Below, piece after piece: positions 7,656 to 14,877 of a stretch of 46,075 nucleotides of DNA. Source of the DNA: Streptomyces sp. SID10853 (GTDB lineage: Bacteria; Actinomycetota; Actinomycetes; Streptomycetales; Streptomycetaceae); assembly GCF_010548145.1 (NCBI RefSeq), contig NZ_JAAGLN010000030.1, positions 1 to 46,075 of the forward strand. Reading direction: 5' to 3'. The notes under the pieces are model-generated. The model was not told where the DNA came from and searched no databases. It saw only the letters and a list, made by a program, of their open reading frames with translations. Both the position numbers and the translations under genes were made by a program. The stretch's first letter is position 1; each line of letters opens with the position of its first letter.

Positions 7656-9197
7656 TCAGTGCGCGATCACCGGGATCTGCACCTCGTCCTCGACCGCGTC
7701 GGAGTCACCGGAGCCGGAGTTCGACGCCACCGGAGTGGCCGAGGGACGACCGGCGTTGATGAGCGTCAGCGCGATCACCGACGCGACCGCCAGGATGCCG
7801 ACCGCCACCCAGATCGCGTTCGTGTAGCCGTGCACCAGCGCCTGGGCCTGGACCAGCTTCGGGTTGCCGCCGGCCGTCGCGTGCCCGACCAGGTACGCGG
7901 TGGTGGCGGACGCGGCGATCGTGTTCAGCAGCGCCGTACCGATCGCACCGCCCACCTGCTGCGAGGTGTTCACCATCGCCGATGCGACACCCGCGTCACG
8001 GGGCGCGATGCCGTGCGTGGCCAGCGACATGGCGGGCATGAACGCCGTACCCATACCGAGGCCCAGCAGCACCATGCCCGGCAGGATCACCGACGCGTAC
8101 GACGAACCGACCTCGATACGGGTCAGCAGCAGCATGCCGACGGCCGCGACGGCGAAGCCGGGGCCCATCAGGAACCGGGCGGGCACCCGGGTCATCAGCC
8201 GGGCACCGATCTGCGTGGAGCCCGTGATCATGGCGGCGACCATCGGCAGGAAGGCGAAGCCGGTCCTGACCGATGAGTAGCCCTGCACGACCTGGAGGTA
8301 GTACGTCAGGAAGAGGAAGAGACCGAACATCCCGATGATGGCCAGGCCGAGCGAGGCGTAGATGCCACCGCGGTTGCGGTCGGCGACCACCCGGAGCGGC
8401 AGCAGCGGGGCCTTGACCTTCGACTCGACGGCGACGAACGCCCCGAGCAGGACGACGGTCGCGACGAACATGCTGATCGTGACCGGGTCGGACCAGCCGT
8501 CGGACGCGGCGCGCGTGAAGCCGTACACCAGCGAGACCAGACCGGTCGTGGAGAGCAGCACACCGGGGATGTCCAGCGGCGAACGGTTACGGCCGCCCGC
8601 GGGCTCCCGGATCACGAAGAACGCGCCGAGCGCGGCGACGGCGGCGAACGGGATGTTGACGAAGAACGTCCAGCGCCAGTCCAGGTACTCGGTGAGGAAT
8701 CCGCCGAGCAGCAGGCCGACGGCGCCGCCACCACCGGCGATCGCACCGAAGATGCCGAACGCCTTGGCGCGCTCCTTGGCATCGGTGAAGGTCACGGCGA
8801 GCAGCGACAGCGCGGCCGGCGCGAGCAGCGCGCCGAAGACGCCCTGCGCGGCACGGGAGGTGAGCAGCATCGCCTCGTTGGCGGCGGCGCCACCCACGGC
8901 GGACGCCGCGGCGAAGCCGAGCAGCCCGATGACGAAGGCGCGCTTACGGCCCCACAGGTCGCCGATGCGGCCGCCGAAGAGCAGGAGCCCGCCGAAGGCG
9001 AGGGCGTAGGCCGTGATGACCCACTGCTTGTTGGCGTCCGAAATACCCAGGTCGACCTGGGCGTGCGGCAGCGCGATGTTCACGATCGTCGCGTCGAGCA
9101 CGACCATCAGCTGCGCCAGGGCGATGAAGACGAGCGCTTTCCAGCGATTGGGATCAGGGAGTGATATGTCGGGAGTTTTCGACATGGAATGAGACAT
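7656..9197 (-). CDS. MFS exporter, DHA2 family (14 TMS)
   Basis: This roughly 513-residue membrane exporter has about 14 helices. The first helix carries AQLMVVLDATIVNIALPHAQVDLG, the loop after helix 2 has GGRIGDLWGRKRAFVIG (motif A), and helix 5 has FGAIAGGGGAVGLLLGGFLTE. DYLDWRWTFFVNIPF is also typical. The tail is Ser/Asp/Glu-rich and hydrophilic. The ATG at 9197 is chosen over a GTG at 9209 because GGTGG precedes it by eight bases. The upstream gene on the same strand is a TetR regulator, 327 bases away, which is the probable controller. The long gap is filled by a 13-base repeat array. Substrate unknown; antibiotic or toxic metabolite export is likely by family. Confidence 0.88.
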   Translation of the reverse strand: MSHSMSKTPDISLPDPNRWKALVFIALAQLMVVLDATIVNIALPHAQVDLGISDANKQWVITAYALAFGGLLLFGGRIGDLWGRKRAFVIGLLGFAAASAVGGAAANEAMLLTSRAAQGVFGALLAPAALSLLAVTFTDAKERAKAFGIFGAIAGGGGAVGLLLGGFLTEYLDWRWTFFVNIPFAAVAALGAFFVIREPAGGRNRSPLDIPGVLLSTTGLVSLVYGFTRAASDGWSDPVTISMFVATVVLLGAFVAVESKVKAPLLPLRVVADRNRGGIYASLGLAIIGMFGLFLFLTYYLQVVQGYSSVRTGFAFLPMVAAMITGSTQIGARLMTRVPARFLMGPGFAVAAVGMLLLTRIEVGSSYASVILPGMVLLGLGMGTAFMPAMSLATHGIAPRDAGVASAMVNTSQQVGGAIGTALLNTIAASATTAYLVGHATAGGNPKLVQAQALVHGYTNAIWVAVGILAVASVIALTLINAGRPSATPVASNSGSGDSDAVEDEVQIPVIAH

Positions 9198-9297
9198 GGC
9201 GGGAGCCACCTAGGGGTGCGGAGAGGTCATGAGGGGTGCAGGGGTCGCGCTCCGGAGCGCGCCTCGGGGCGCACTTCGGTGATGTGTTGCGCGGGTG

Positions 9298-9500
9298 GAC
9301 GTTCCAGGCGCGCGCTTCAGGCGCACACGCGGGCGTCGGGTATCAGGATCCGGACATCAGGATTCGGACATCAGGATTCGGGCGTCGGGCATCGAGGTCA
9401 GGCGTGCAATTCGGGCGTCCTGTTCAGGCGTGGTGTTCAGGCGTCGTGATCAAACGTCGAGATCGAGCATCGGGTACAGGTCGAGCATCGTGTTCAAGCG
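9298..9500. repeat. Degenerate 13-bp tandem array between tetR and exporter
   Basis: About fifteen units of 11-15 bases follow one another, most of them 13. Clear examples are GACGTTCCAGGCG (9298), CGCGCTTCAGGCG (9311), TCGAGGTCAGGCG (9392), TCCTGTTCAGGCG (9418), TGGTGTTCAGGCG (9431), TCGTGATCAAACG (9444) and TCGTGTTCAAGCG (9488). A sub-block at 9336-9376 has 14-base units ending ATCAGGA. Three frames read through it, but none shows a conserved protein. It occupies most of the 327-base gap (9198-9524); I see no other gene there. The array begins 24 bases after the tetR stop codon. Confidence 0.8.
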
Positions 9501-9524
9501 TGGGGTCCGCGGATTACCGCTGCG

Positions 9525-10163
9525 TTACGACGGCCGGCGGAGGTCTTCAAGAGTCGCCGGTGACCCGGGAAGGACCGTCCGCGCCGAGGTCTGGAGCCCG
9601 TCGAGGAACAGCTGTAGATGGCGGTGGACAAAGCGGTCGAGACCCAGGCAGCCCGTGCCGGGCAGTGGCCGGGTGAGCTGGGAGAGGGCGACGAACAGAT
9701 CCCCGACGGCGACGTCGGAGCGCAGTTGCCCTTCCCCGCGCGCACGGCTCATGAGGTCCTCCACGGTCTCCTCCAGCCGGTCGCGCGCCGCCATGATCTC
9801 CGCGTCCGCACGGTCGAAACCGTCGGAGAGCATCGGGCAGAGCGCACCGATCCTCTCGTCGGCCGCTGCGTGCACAAAGCGGCGGAGAGCGGCGAAGCTG
9901 TCGGGCTCCTCGGCGATGGCCGCCTCCACCTGGTCCGCGACGCGGGCCATGACGGAGAGCACCACATGCCGGAAGAGATCGATCCGGTCAGGGAAGTGAC
10001 GGTAGAGCGTGGCGTTGCCGACGCCGGCCCGGCGGGCGATCTCGTCGAGCGGCACGTCCGGCCCGTACTCCACGAAGATCTCACGCGCGGCCGACACGAT
10101 CCGCCCCCGGTTGCGCAGAGCATCGGCCCTGGTGCGCGGCCGGACGGCGGTGGCGGTTTCCAC
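9525..10163 (-). CDS. TetR-family transcriptional regulator
   Basis: This 212-residue regulator has the N-terminal TetR helix-turn-helix at about residues 10-60: NRGRIVSAAREIFVEYG, then PLDEIARRAGVGNATLYRHFPDRIDLFRHV. The C-terminal ligand domain is helical and unclassified. The GTG at 10163 is chosen because AGGAAG lies just upstream; the open frame to 10229 adds residues without similarity. The stop is TAA. The DHA2 exporter follows on the same strand, so a repressor-exporter unit is likely. Two GGGGA-N5-TCCCC dyads lie upstream and are its probable operators. TetR repressors in this setting usually respond to the exported compound. Confidence 0.87.
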   Translation of the reverse strand: METATAVRPRTRADALRNRGRIVSAAREIFVEYGPDVPLDEIARRAGVGNATLYRHFPDRIDLFRHVVLSVMARVADQVEAAIAEEPDSFAALRRFVHAAADERIGALCPMLSDGFDRADAEIMAARDRLEETVEDLMSRARGEGQLRSDVAVGDLFVALSQLTRPLPGTGCLGLDRFVHRHLQLFLDGLQTSARTVLPGSPATLEDLRRPS

Positions 10164-10195
10164 GGCGCTTCCTTCCCTGCGGTCCTGGTTCCCGT

Positions 10196-10258
10196 AACCG
10201 GGGAGGGTCTCCCCGGTTCGCTGTGACACCGGTTCAAACGGGGAAACGGTCCCCAGTT
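10196..10258. promoter_or_regulatory. Two related dyads upstream of tetR (GGGGA-N5-TCCCC)
   Basis: The first dyad at 10196-10218 has perfect nine-base arms, AACCGGGGA and TCCCCGGTT, around GGGTC. The second at 10236-10258 has the same GGGGA-N5-TCCCC core, with outer arms AAC and AGTT that pair imperfectly. They are about four helical turns apart and sit 33-95 bases upstream of the tetR start. They are inferred autoregulatory operators; the first alone could also act as a hairpin. Confidence 0.5.
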
Positions 10259-10412
10259 ATTTCCCCCGCCTCATGTGACCTGAGACACATCCCATTCGTC
10301 CGGAAAAGTCCACGATCGGCTCACCCAGCGCGCGCCCCCGCCTCGCCCGACACAGGGTGATCGAACGAGTGCAGCTCGGAACCGTCGGCTGCCGCGGCCC
10401 GAAGGCGAAGGC

Positions 10413-11765
10413 ATGCATCAGACCCGCCCCAGGTCGAGCGGCAGCCCCTCCGGCCGTTCCCGGACCTCCCGCTCCCGGATACGTTCGCCCCGGCGCCCGC
10501 TGGCCGTCGTCACCCTGGCGGCGCTCGCACTGGCCGCACTGACCTCGGGCAGCACCACCCTGCTGCAGAAGACCCCGCCGGGCGGCCCCGCGTCCGCCAC
10601 CGGCCGGCTCTCCGTACGCGCCGACCGCCCCGGATCCGCCCTGTCGCTCGGCCCGTGCCGGATCGGCGGTGCGCTGGGCGTCCAGATGTCCGAGGGCCTG
10701 CCGACCGCGCCGGGCTACGCCCGCTCGACCGGCAGCGTCCACGCCCTCACGCTCATGATCGACTTCCCGGACGCGCACGGGTCGGAGCCCGCGATGAAGC
10801 GGTACGGCGAGTTCTTCCCGCAGACCGCCACCTGGTACCGCACCAGCTCCTACGGGCGGCTGGACTACCACCCCGAGGCCCCCGTCAAGCGCTGGCTGCG
10901 GATGCCGTCGCCGTTCAGCTCGTACGGAATACAGCGGGGCTCCCCCTACCAGCCGGGGTACCGGCGGCTCGCCCAGGACATCGTGAAGGCCGCCGACCGC
11001 CAGGTGGACTTCCGCAAGTACGACCTGATCAATGTGCTGGCCACCCCGAACGCGGGCCCATCGGCGCTGGACACCGTGCTGTCGGTGACGTTCTCCGGCA
11101 ATGAGGAGGCGCCCGTCGCCGACGGCGTGAAGCTCTCCAACATGTCGTTCATCTACAGCCGCCAGGACGACGGATCGGGCTCGTACAGCCACACCGGTTA
11201 CCGCGTCCTGCCGCACGAGAACGGCCACACCTTCGGCCTCCCCGACCTCTACACGTCCAGCGGCGGTGGCTCGGTCGGGCACTGGGACATCATGTCCGAG
11301 GACTGGGGGGCCAACAACGACATGCTGGGCTGGCACAAGTGGAAGCTCGGCTGGCTGGACGACAAGCAGGTCAGCTGTGCGTCGACGCCCGGCACTCACG
11401 AGGCGACGCTCTCGCCGCTGGAAACGCGCGGAGGCACCAAACTGGCCGTGATCCCGATGTCCGAGTCCGCCGCCTACGTGGTCGAGATCAGGACCCGCTC
11501 GGGCAACGACGACGCGGTGTGCCGCCCCGGAGCGCTCGTCTACCGCGTCGACGGTGACGTCGACACCGGCCAGGGCCCCATTTCGGTCAGGGACAGCACC
11601 CCGGACAGCGGCGGCTGCACCCTGCGCGCCAATGTGCAGGCGGAGCTGTCGGACGCCCCGTACACGGTGGGCCAGACCTTCACCGACGCGGCGCACGGGA
11701 TCATCATCAAGATCACCGGCAAGGACAAGTCGGGCGACTACCGGGTCCGCATCACCCGCTCCTGA
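10413..11765 (+). CDS. Secreted M6-family (immune inhibitor A-like) metalloprotease
   Basis: This 450-residue protein has a long basic, Arg/Ser-rich N-terminus and a hydrophobic core (LAVVTLAALALAALTSG, about residues 30-46), consistent with a secretion signal or anchor. The zinc motif HENGHTFGLPD at about 267-277 fits the M6 signature (HExxHxxGxxD) and the Met-turn is GHWDIMSEDWG at about 290. The segment TGSVHALTLMIDFPD opens the protease domain. After the catalytic part comes a beta-rich C-terminal region (residues 330-450) without a clear name. M6 enzymes are extracellular proteases. The ATG at 10413 has only a weak purine-rich region upstream. It is convergent with an acyl-CoA synthetase gene. 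Confidence 0.85.
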   Translation: MHQTRPRSSGSPSGRSRTSRSRIRSPRRPLAVVTLAALALAALTSGSTTLLQKTPPGGPASATGRLSVRADRPGSALSLGPCRIGGALGVQMSEGLPTAPGYARSTGSVHALTLMIDFPDAHGSEPAMKRYGEFFPQTATWYRTSSYGRLDYHPEAPVKRWLRMPSPFSSYGIQRGSPYQPGYRRLAQDIVKAADRQVDFRKYDLINVLATPNAGPSALDTVLSVTFSGNEEAPVADGVKLSNMSFIYSRQDDGSGSYSHTGYRVLPHENGHTFGLPDLYTSSGGGSVGHWDIMSEDWGANNDMLGWHKWKLGWLDDKQVSCASTPGTHEATLSPLETRGGTKLAVIPMSESAAYVVEIRTRSGNDDAVCRPGALVYRVDGDVDTGQGPISVRDSTPDSGGCTLRANVQAELSDAPYTVGQTFTDAAHGIIIKITGKDKSGDYRVRITRS

Positions 11766-11795
11766 CGGCCCCGCACCCGCCGCCCCGGCGCCTGC

Positions 11796-11892
11796 CCGCG
11801 GATCAGCCTCCCCGGTGCCCGCCCGCGGATCAGCCTCTCCTGTGCCCGCCCGCGGATCGCCCCGCATCGGATCGCTCCGCCCGCGGATCAGC
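11796..11892. repeat. 27-bp tandem repeat between convergent genes
   Basis: CCCGCGGATC recurs at 11796, 11823, 11850 and 11881. The first two units share CCCGCGGATCAGCCT and all are embedded in C-rich sequence. The fourth overlaps the stop codon of the minus-strand synthetase gene at 11888. No hairpin terminator is obvious here. Confidence 0.7.
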
Positions 11893-13810
11893 CGCCCCGC
11901 GACACCTGGTCCTGGACGGGCCCGCGCAGCTCGCGCTTGAGCACCTTGCCCGTCGCGTTGCGGGGCAGCGGCTCCGCCCGTACGAAGACGTGAGCGGGGA
12001 CCTTGAAGGCGGCCAGCGACTCCCCCACATGCGCCCGGAGCACATCAGGGGTGGCCCCGCTGCCGTCCCGCAGCTGCACCACGGCGGCGACCTCCTCGCC
12101 GAGTACCGGGTGCGCGACCCCGAGCACAGCCGCGTCGAGCACATCTGGGTGCGCGTGCAGAGCGGCCTCCACCTCGACGCAGTACACGTTCTCGCCGCCA
12201 CGGACGACCATGTCCTTGATCCGGTCCACCACGCTGACCCGGCCCTCGTGGACGGTCGCGAGATCCCCGGTCCTGAACCAGCCGTCCTGGAAGGCGGCCG
12301 CGGTGGCCTCGGGGGCGTTCCAGTACCCGCGGACGAGCGCCTGCCCGCGCAGCCACAGCTCACCGACCTCCCCGTCGGCCAGCGCCCGGCCCGACCGGTC
12401 GGCGATACGCACCTCGGTGGCGGGGGTCGGGCGGCCGACGCTCTCGGGGTGGGCGCGGTACTCGGCGCCGAAATTCGCCAGGACGCCGCCGCTCGTCTCG
12501 GTCAGCCCGTAGCCGTTCCGCGGCTCGATCCGTCCGCTGTGCCGGGCCACGAGACCGCGTACGAGGTCGGGCGGGGCCGCGGCGCCCCCGGTGCTGAGCA
12601 TGGCCAGGGTCTCCAGGCCGTCACCGGCGCGCTCGGCCGCGTCGAGCAGCTGGAGCGCGGTGGCGGGCACACCCGCGTAGTGCGTGACGCCGTGCGTACG
12701 GATGGCGGCCAGGGCCTTGTCCGCGTCCCACTTCCGCATCAGGACGAGGGTGCCGCCCGCGGCCATCGCCGCGTACACGCTGGTGAAGGCGGCCACATGG
12801 AAGAACGGGAAGGTCATCAGCGCCACCGGCGCCGGCCCCTCACCGGGAACAGCACCGCGCGCCAGGACGGAGGCTGCCGCGTGGTAAAGGGGGTTCATCA
12901 TGGCGCCGACCTGCGCGAGATGCGTGGCCACCGCGCCCTTGGGGCGGCCGGTGGTGCCCGAGGTGTAGATGATCGTGGCGTCGTCCTCGGGGCGGATCTC
13001 CACATCGGGCGGACCGAGCGCGGGATCGGCGGCGGGCAGTTCCTCGTAGCGCTCGAAGCGCGCGTACGGGGCGGGGGCGGCGGGCTCGGGGGTGGCGGGC
13101 GCGGGGATGGACGTGGCGGGCGCGGGGGCGGCGGGTGCAGGGATGGACGTGGCGGGCTCGGGGATGGACGTGGCGGCCGGTTCCGGTGCGCTCGTCCCGT
13201 GGTGAAAGGCGAGGATCCAGGGGCGGTCGCCGCCGTCCGGGTCCCCCTGCCGGCCGGCCCACGGCAGGACCCGCCCCAGCCGCTCACCGTCGACCAGCAG
13301 CACCCGCGGCCGGCAGTCGTCCAGGGCGTACGTGAACTCGTCCTCGGTCCACCAGGCGTTCAGCGGTACGGCGACGAGCCCGGCCAACTGGGCGGCCCAG
13401 AAGGCGATCTGCCACTCGGGGTGGTTCCGCATCGCGACCACCGCGCGGTCGCCGGGCACGAGCCCGTACACATCGGTGAACCGCCGGGCGAGCGCGCAGG
13501 CGGCGGCGAAGAACGCGCCATAGGTGTACGTACCGCTCTCGGCGACGAGGAACGGCTGGTCCCCGAAGGCCCAGACGGCTTCGACGAACTCCCGCAGGGT
13601 GCGCGGCCCGCTCTCGTACACCGGAGAACCGTCCTCGGCGGCGACCACGGCGAAGGGCGCACCGGGCGCACACAGCGCGGCTTCGACCGCGGCGGGGCCG
13701 GGAGTCGCCGGTCCGGGAGAGACAGCGCCGGAAGAAGCCGGGCCGGAAGAGGCCGGGTCGCGCGGGGTGGTGGGGCCGGGAGAGTCGGTGGGGGGCTCGG
13801 TCTGCGGCAC
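11888..13810 (-). CDS. Class I acyl-CoA synthetase/AMP-ligase with Pro/Ala-rich insertion
   Basis: This 640-residue adenylate-forming enzyme activates a carboxylic acid with ATP and CoA. Visible motifs are IIYTSGTTGRPKGAV (P-loop, about 280-295), GYGLTETSG, GWFRTGDLATVHEGRVSVVDRIKDMVV and GGENVYCVEVE (about 535), and PRNATGKVLKREL with the C-terminal catalytic Lys (about 620). It is longer than the usual 500-560 residues for two reasons: a low-complexity N-terminus (SGPASSGAVSPGPATPGP) and an insertion near 213-250 built of repeats such as ATSIPAPA. The GTG at 13810 has AAAGGG seven bases upstream. An AAGCGCTT palindrome precedes it. The substrate is not predictable; fatty or aromatic acids are both possible. 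Confidence 0.88.
   Translation of the reverse strand: MPQTEPPTDSPGPTTPRDPASSGPASSGAVSPGPATPGPAAVEAALCAPGAPFAVVAAEDGSPVYESGPRTLREFVEAVWAFGDQPFLVAESGTYTYGAFFAAACALARRFTDVYGLVPGDRAVVAMRNHPEWQIAFWAAQLAGLVAVPLNAWWTEDEFTYALDDCRPRVLLVDGERLGRVLPWAGRQGDPDGGDRPWILAFHHGTSAPEPAATSIPEPATSIPAPAAPAPATSIPAPATPEPAAPAPYARFERYEELPAADPALGPPDVEIRPEDDATIIYTSGTTGRPKGAVATHLAQVGAMMNPLYHAAASVLARGAVPGEGPAPVALMTFPFFHVAAFTSVYAAMAAGGTLVLMRKWDADKALAAIRTHGVTHYAGVPATALQLLDAAERAGDGLETLAMLSTGGAAAPPDLVRGLVARHSGRIEPRNGYGLTETSGGVLANFGAEYRAHPESVGRPTPATEVRIADRSGRALADGEVGELWLRGQALVRGYWNAPEATAAAFQDGWFRTGDLATVHEGRVSVVDRIKDMVVRGGENVYCVEVEAALHAHPDVLDAAVLGVAHPVLGEEVAAVVQLRDGSGATPDVLRAHVGESLAAFKVPAHVFVRAEPLPRNATGKVLKRELRGPVQDQVSRGG
13049..13180. 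repeat. In-gene repeats coding the Pro/Ala linker of the synthetase
   Basis: On the plus strand GGGATGGACGTGGCGG recurs three times (about 13106, 13141 and 13162) among short GGCGGGCGCGGG blocks. On the coding strand it gives repeated ATSIP(A/E)PA units. The insertion sits just before the YARFERYEEL segment and should form a surface linker. Confidence 0.65.
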
Positions 13811-13822
13811 TGAAGACCCTTT

Positions 13823-13838
13823 CTAAGCGCTTGCTCAG
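13823..13838. promoter_or_regulatory. AAGCGCTT palindrome before the synthetase gene
   Basis: CTAAGCGCTTGCTCAG lies 13-28 bases upstream of the synthetase start. It contains the eight-base palindrome AAGCGCTT with a partial extension to the right only. Similar GCAAGCGCTTGC boxes are bound by TetR repressors of lipid-catabolic genes in actinobacteria, to my recollection. No such regulator is adjacent, so this is tentative. Confidence 0.4.
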
Positions 13839-13943
13839 TCACCTGGGACGCTATGCCCGCATCTGCACCGGGTCAAGGAGACGTACACGCCCGCCCGCAA
13901 CACCCCACCGCCCGAGGGAACTCCGCGCCACCGCGGCAGGACA

Positions 13944-14483
13944 TCACCGCAGCAGGGTCGCGCAGACGGCTTTCCCGCCGTCGGCCTCGTTGCGCACCGC
14001 GACGGTACGGGCGAGCCGCTGGACCATCGGCCAGCCGAACCCGCCGGTGCACCCGGTCAGGTCGGGGGTGCGGTCCTGCGGATGGGCCGGACTGGGGTCC
14101 ACGACGGCGACTTCGACGCTGCGCCGGTCGGCCCTGAGCCGCATGACGGTCACACCTCCGGCGTGACGGAGGGCATTGGTGACGAGTTCCGAGACCAGCA
14201 GGACCAGATTCTGCGACATGTGCGCGGGCGGCGCGGGATGCAGCCCGGCGAGAAACCGGAAGGCGGCCTCCCGGGCGTCGGCCGCGAGACGCGGCCGGCA
14301 GACCCAGTCGGCGGACCGAGGACCGCCACCCTCGGCACCGGCACCGGCACTGCCACTGCCACTGCCACTCACACCGACACTGCCACTCACACCGGCACTC
14401 GCACCGGCACCGGCACCGGCACTCAGATCGCTGCTCACATCGGCGCCGCCGCCAACGCTCCGCTCGCCGAATTCCTGATGCAT
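13944..14483 (-). CDS. RsbW-like ATP-binding protein (HATPase_c), possible anti-sigma factor
   Basis: This 179-residue protein has a histidine-kinase-type ATPase fold of the SpoIIAB/RsbW group, which are Ser/Thr kinases and anti-sigma factors. The N-box is HMSQNLVLLVSELVTNALRHAG, the G1 region is EVAVVDPSPAHP and the G2 loop is GGFGWPMVQRLA. The usual G1 form DxGxG is replaced by DPSP, as in many Streptomyces orphan members. About 30 residues near the N-terminus are almost only Gly, Ala, Ser and Val, from six-base repeats in the DNA (about 14335-14425). The ATG at 14483 is chosen because GGTGAG lies four bases upstream; a GTG at 14492 sits too close to its purine tract. It is divergent from a SigB/F/G-type sigma gene, its likely partner. 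Confidence 0.82.
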   Translation of the reverse strand: MHQEFGERSVGGGADVSSDLSAGAGAGASAGVSGSVGVSGSGSGSAGAGAEGGGPRSADWVCRPRLAADAREAAFRFLAGLHPAPPAHMSQNLVLLVSELVTNALRHAGGVTVMRLRADRRSVEVAVVDPSPAHPQDRTPDLTGCTGGFGWPMVQRLARTVAVRNEADGGKAVCATLLR

Positions 14484-14684
14484 ATGACTCACCCCGCCTA
14501 TAGAAACGCCCTTCTTGGCACGCCCGTTGATCTCCTGGTAGCTGCGCGCTTACCCCCGACGAGAGGATCCAGCAGAAATGCCTCGCAATTCACTCACACG
14601 CAGGAACACGCATGAAGCAGAAAGGGCGGGGAACCAGGAATCCCAGCCACCCGGGGCAAGCCGGCATCCGGAGCCGGTGAACGC

Positions 14685-14734
14685 GCAGATGTGAGCAGAT
14701 GTGAGCGGACGCGGGCAGACGCGAGCAGATACGA
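14685..14734. repeat. 10-bp tandem repeat in the sigma-factor upstream region
   Basis: Five consecutive ten-base units: GCAGATGTGA twice (14685, 14695), GCGGACGCGG (14705), GCAGACGCGA (14715) and GCAGATACGA (14725). The period is close to one helical turn. The array lies 144-193 bases before the sigma gene start within the 394-base gap between the divergent genes (14484-14877). Apart from this array and the hairpin at 14788-14808, I see no gene or certain promoter in that gap. Confidence 0.65.
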
Positions 14735-14787
14735 GGCGACCTTGAGGCCCACCCGAAGAAGATATACGGACAAACCACCACACACAT

Positions 14788-14808
14788 CCCCTCATCTGCC
14801 CTGAGGGG
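14788..14808. promoter_or_regulatory. Hairpin upstream of the sigma gene
   Basis: CCCCTCA (14788-14794) and TGAGGGG (14802-14808) form a perfect seven-base dyad around a seven-base spacer, about 70 bases before the sigma start codon. It could be an operator or a leader hairpin. No strong promoter hexamers were found around it. Confidence 0.35.
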
Positions 14809-14877
14809 ATTGAAGCCACGGCCTCCGGGCAGGAGCGGATATTGAACGGGGTCCGCTACTTGGGGAGGCTGAAAAAC

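Noticed and set aside
9298..9500. CRISPR array
   Set aside because: Units are directly joined, 13 bases and degenerate, with no 20-40 base spacers and no cas gene. The same holds for the other arrays in the window.
9236..9999. Plus-strand frames of 146 and 234 codons through the 13-base array
   Set aside because: They mix repeat DNA with the antisense of tetR; no conserved protein is visible and all three frames are equally open.
11990..13813. Plus-strand open frame of 607 codons opposite the acyl-CoA synthetase
   Set aside because: It is Gly/Arg/His-rich shadow sequence; the real synthetase motifs are on the minus strand.
14525..14560. SigB-type promoter (GGGTAA-like element) for the HATPase gene on the minus strand
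   Set aside because: GGGTAAG is present, but no GTTT-like minus-35 lies at the required 14-16 bases, so the match is not better than chance.
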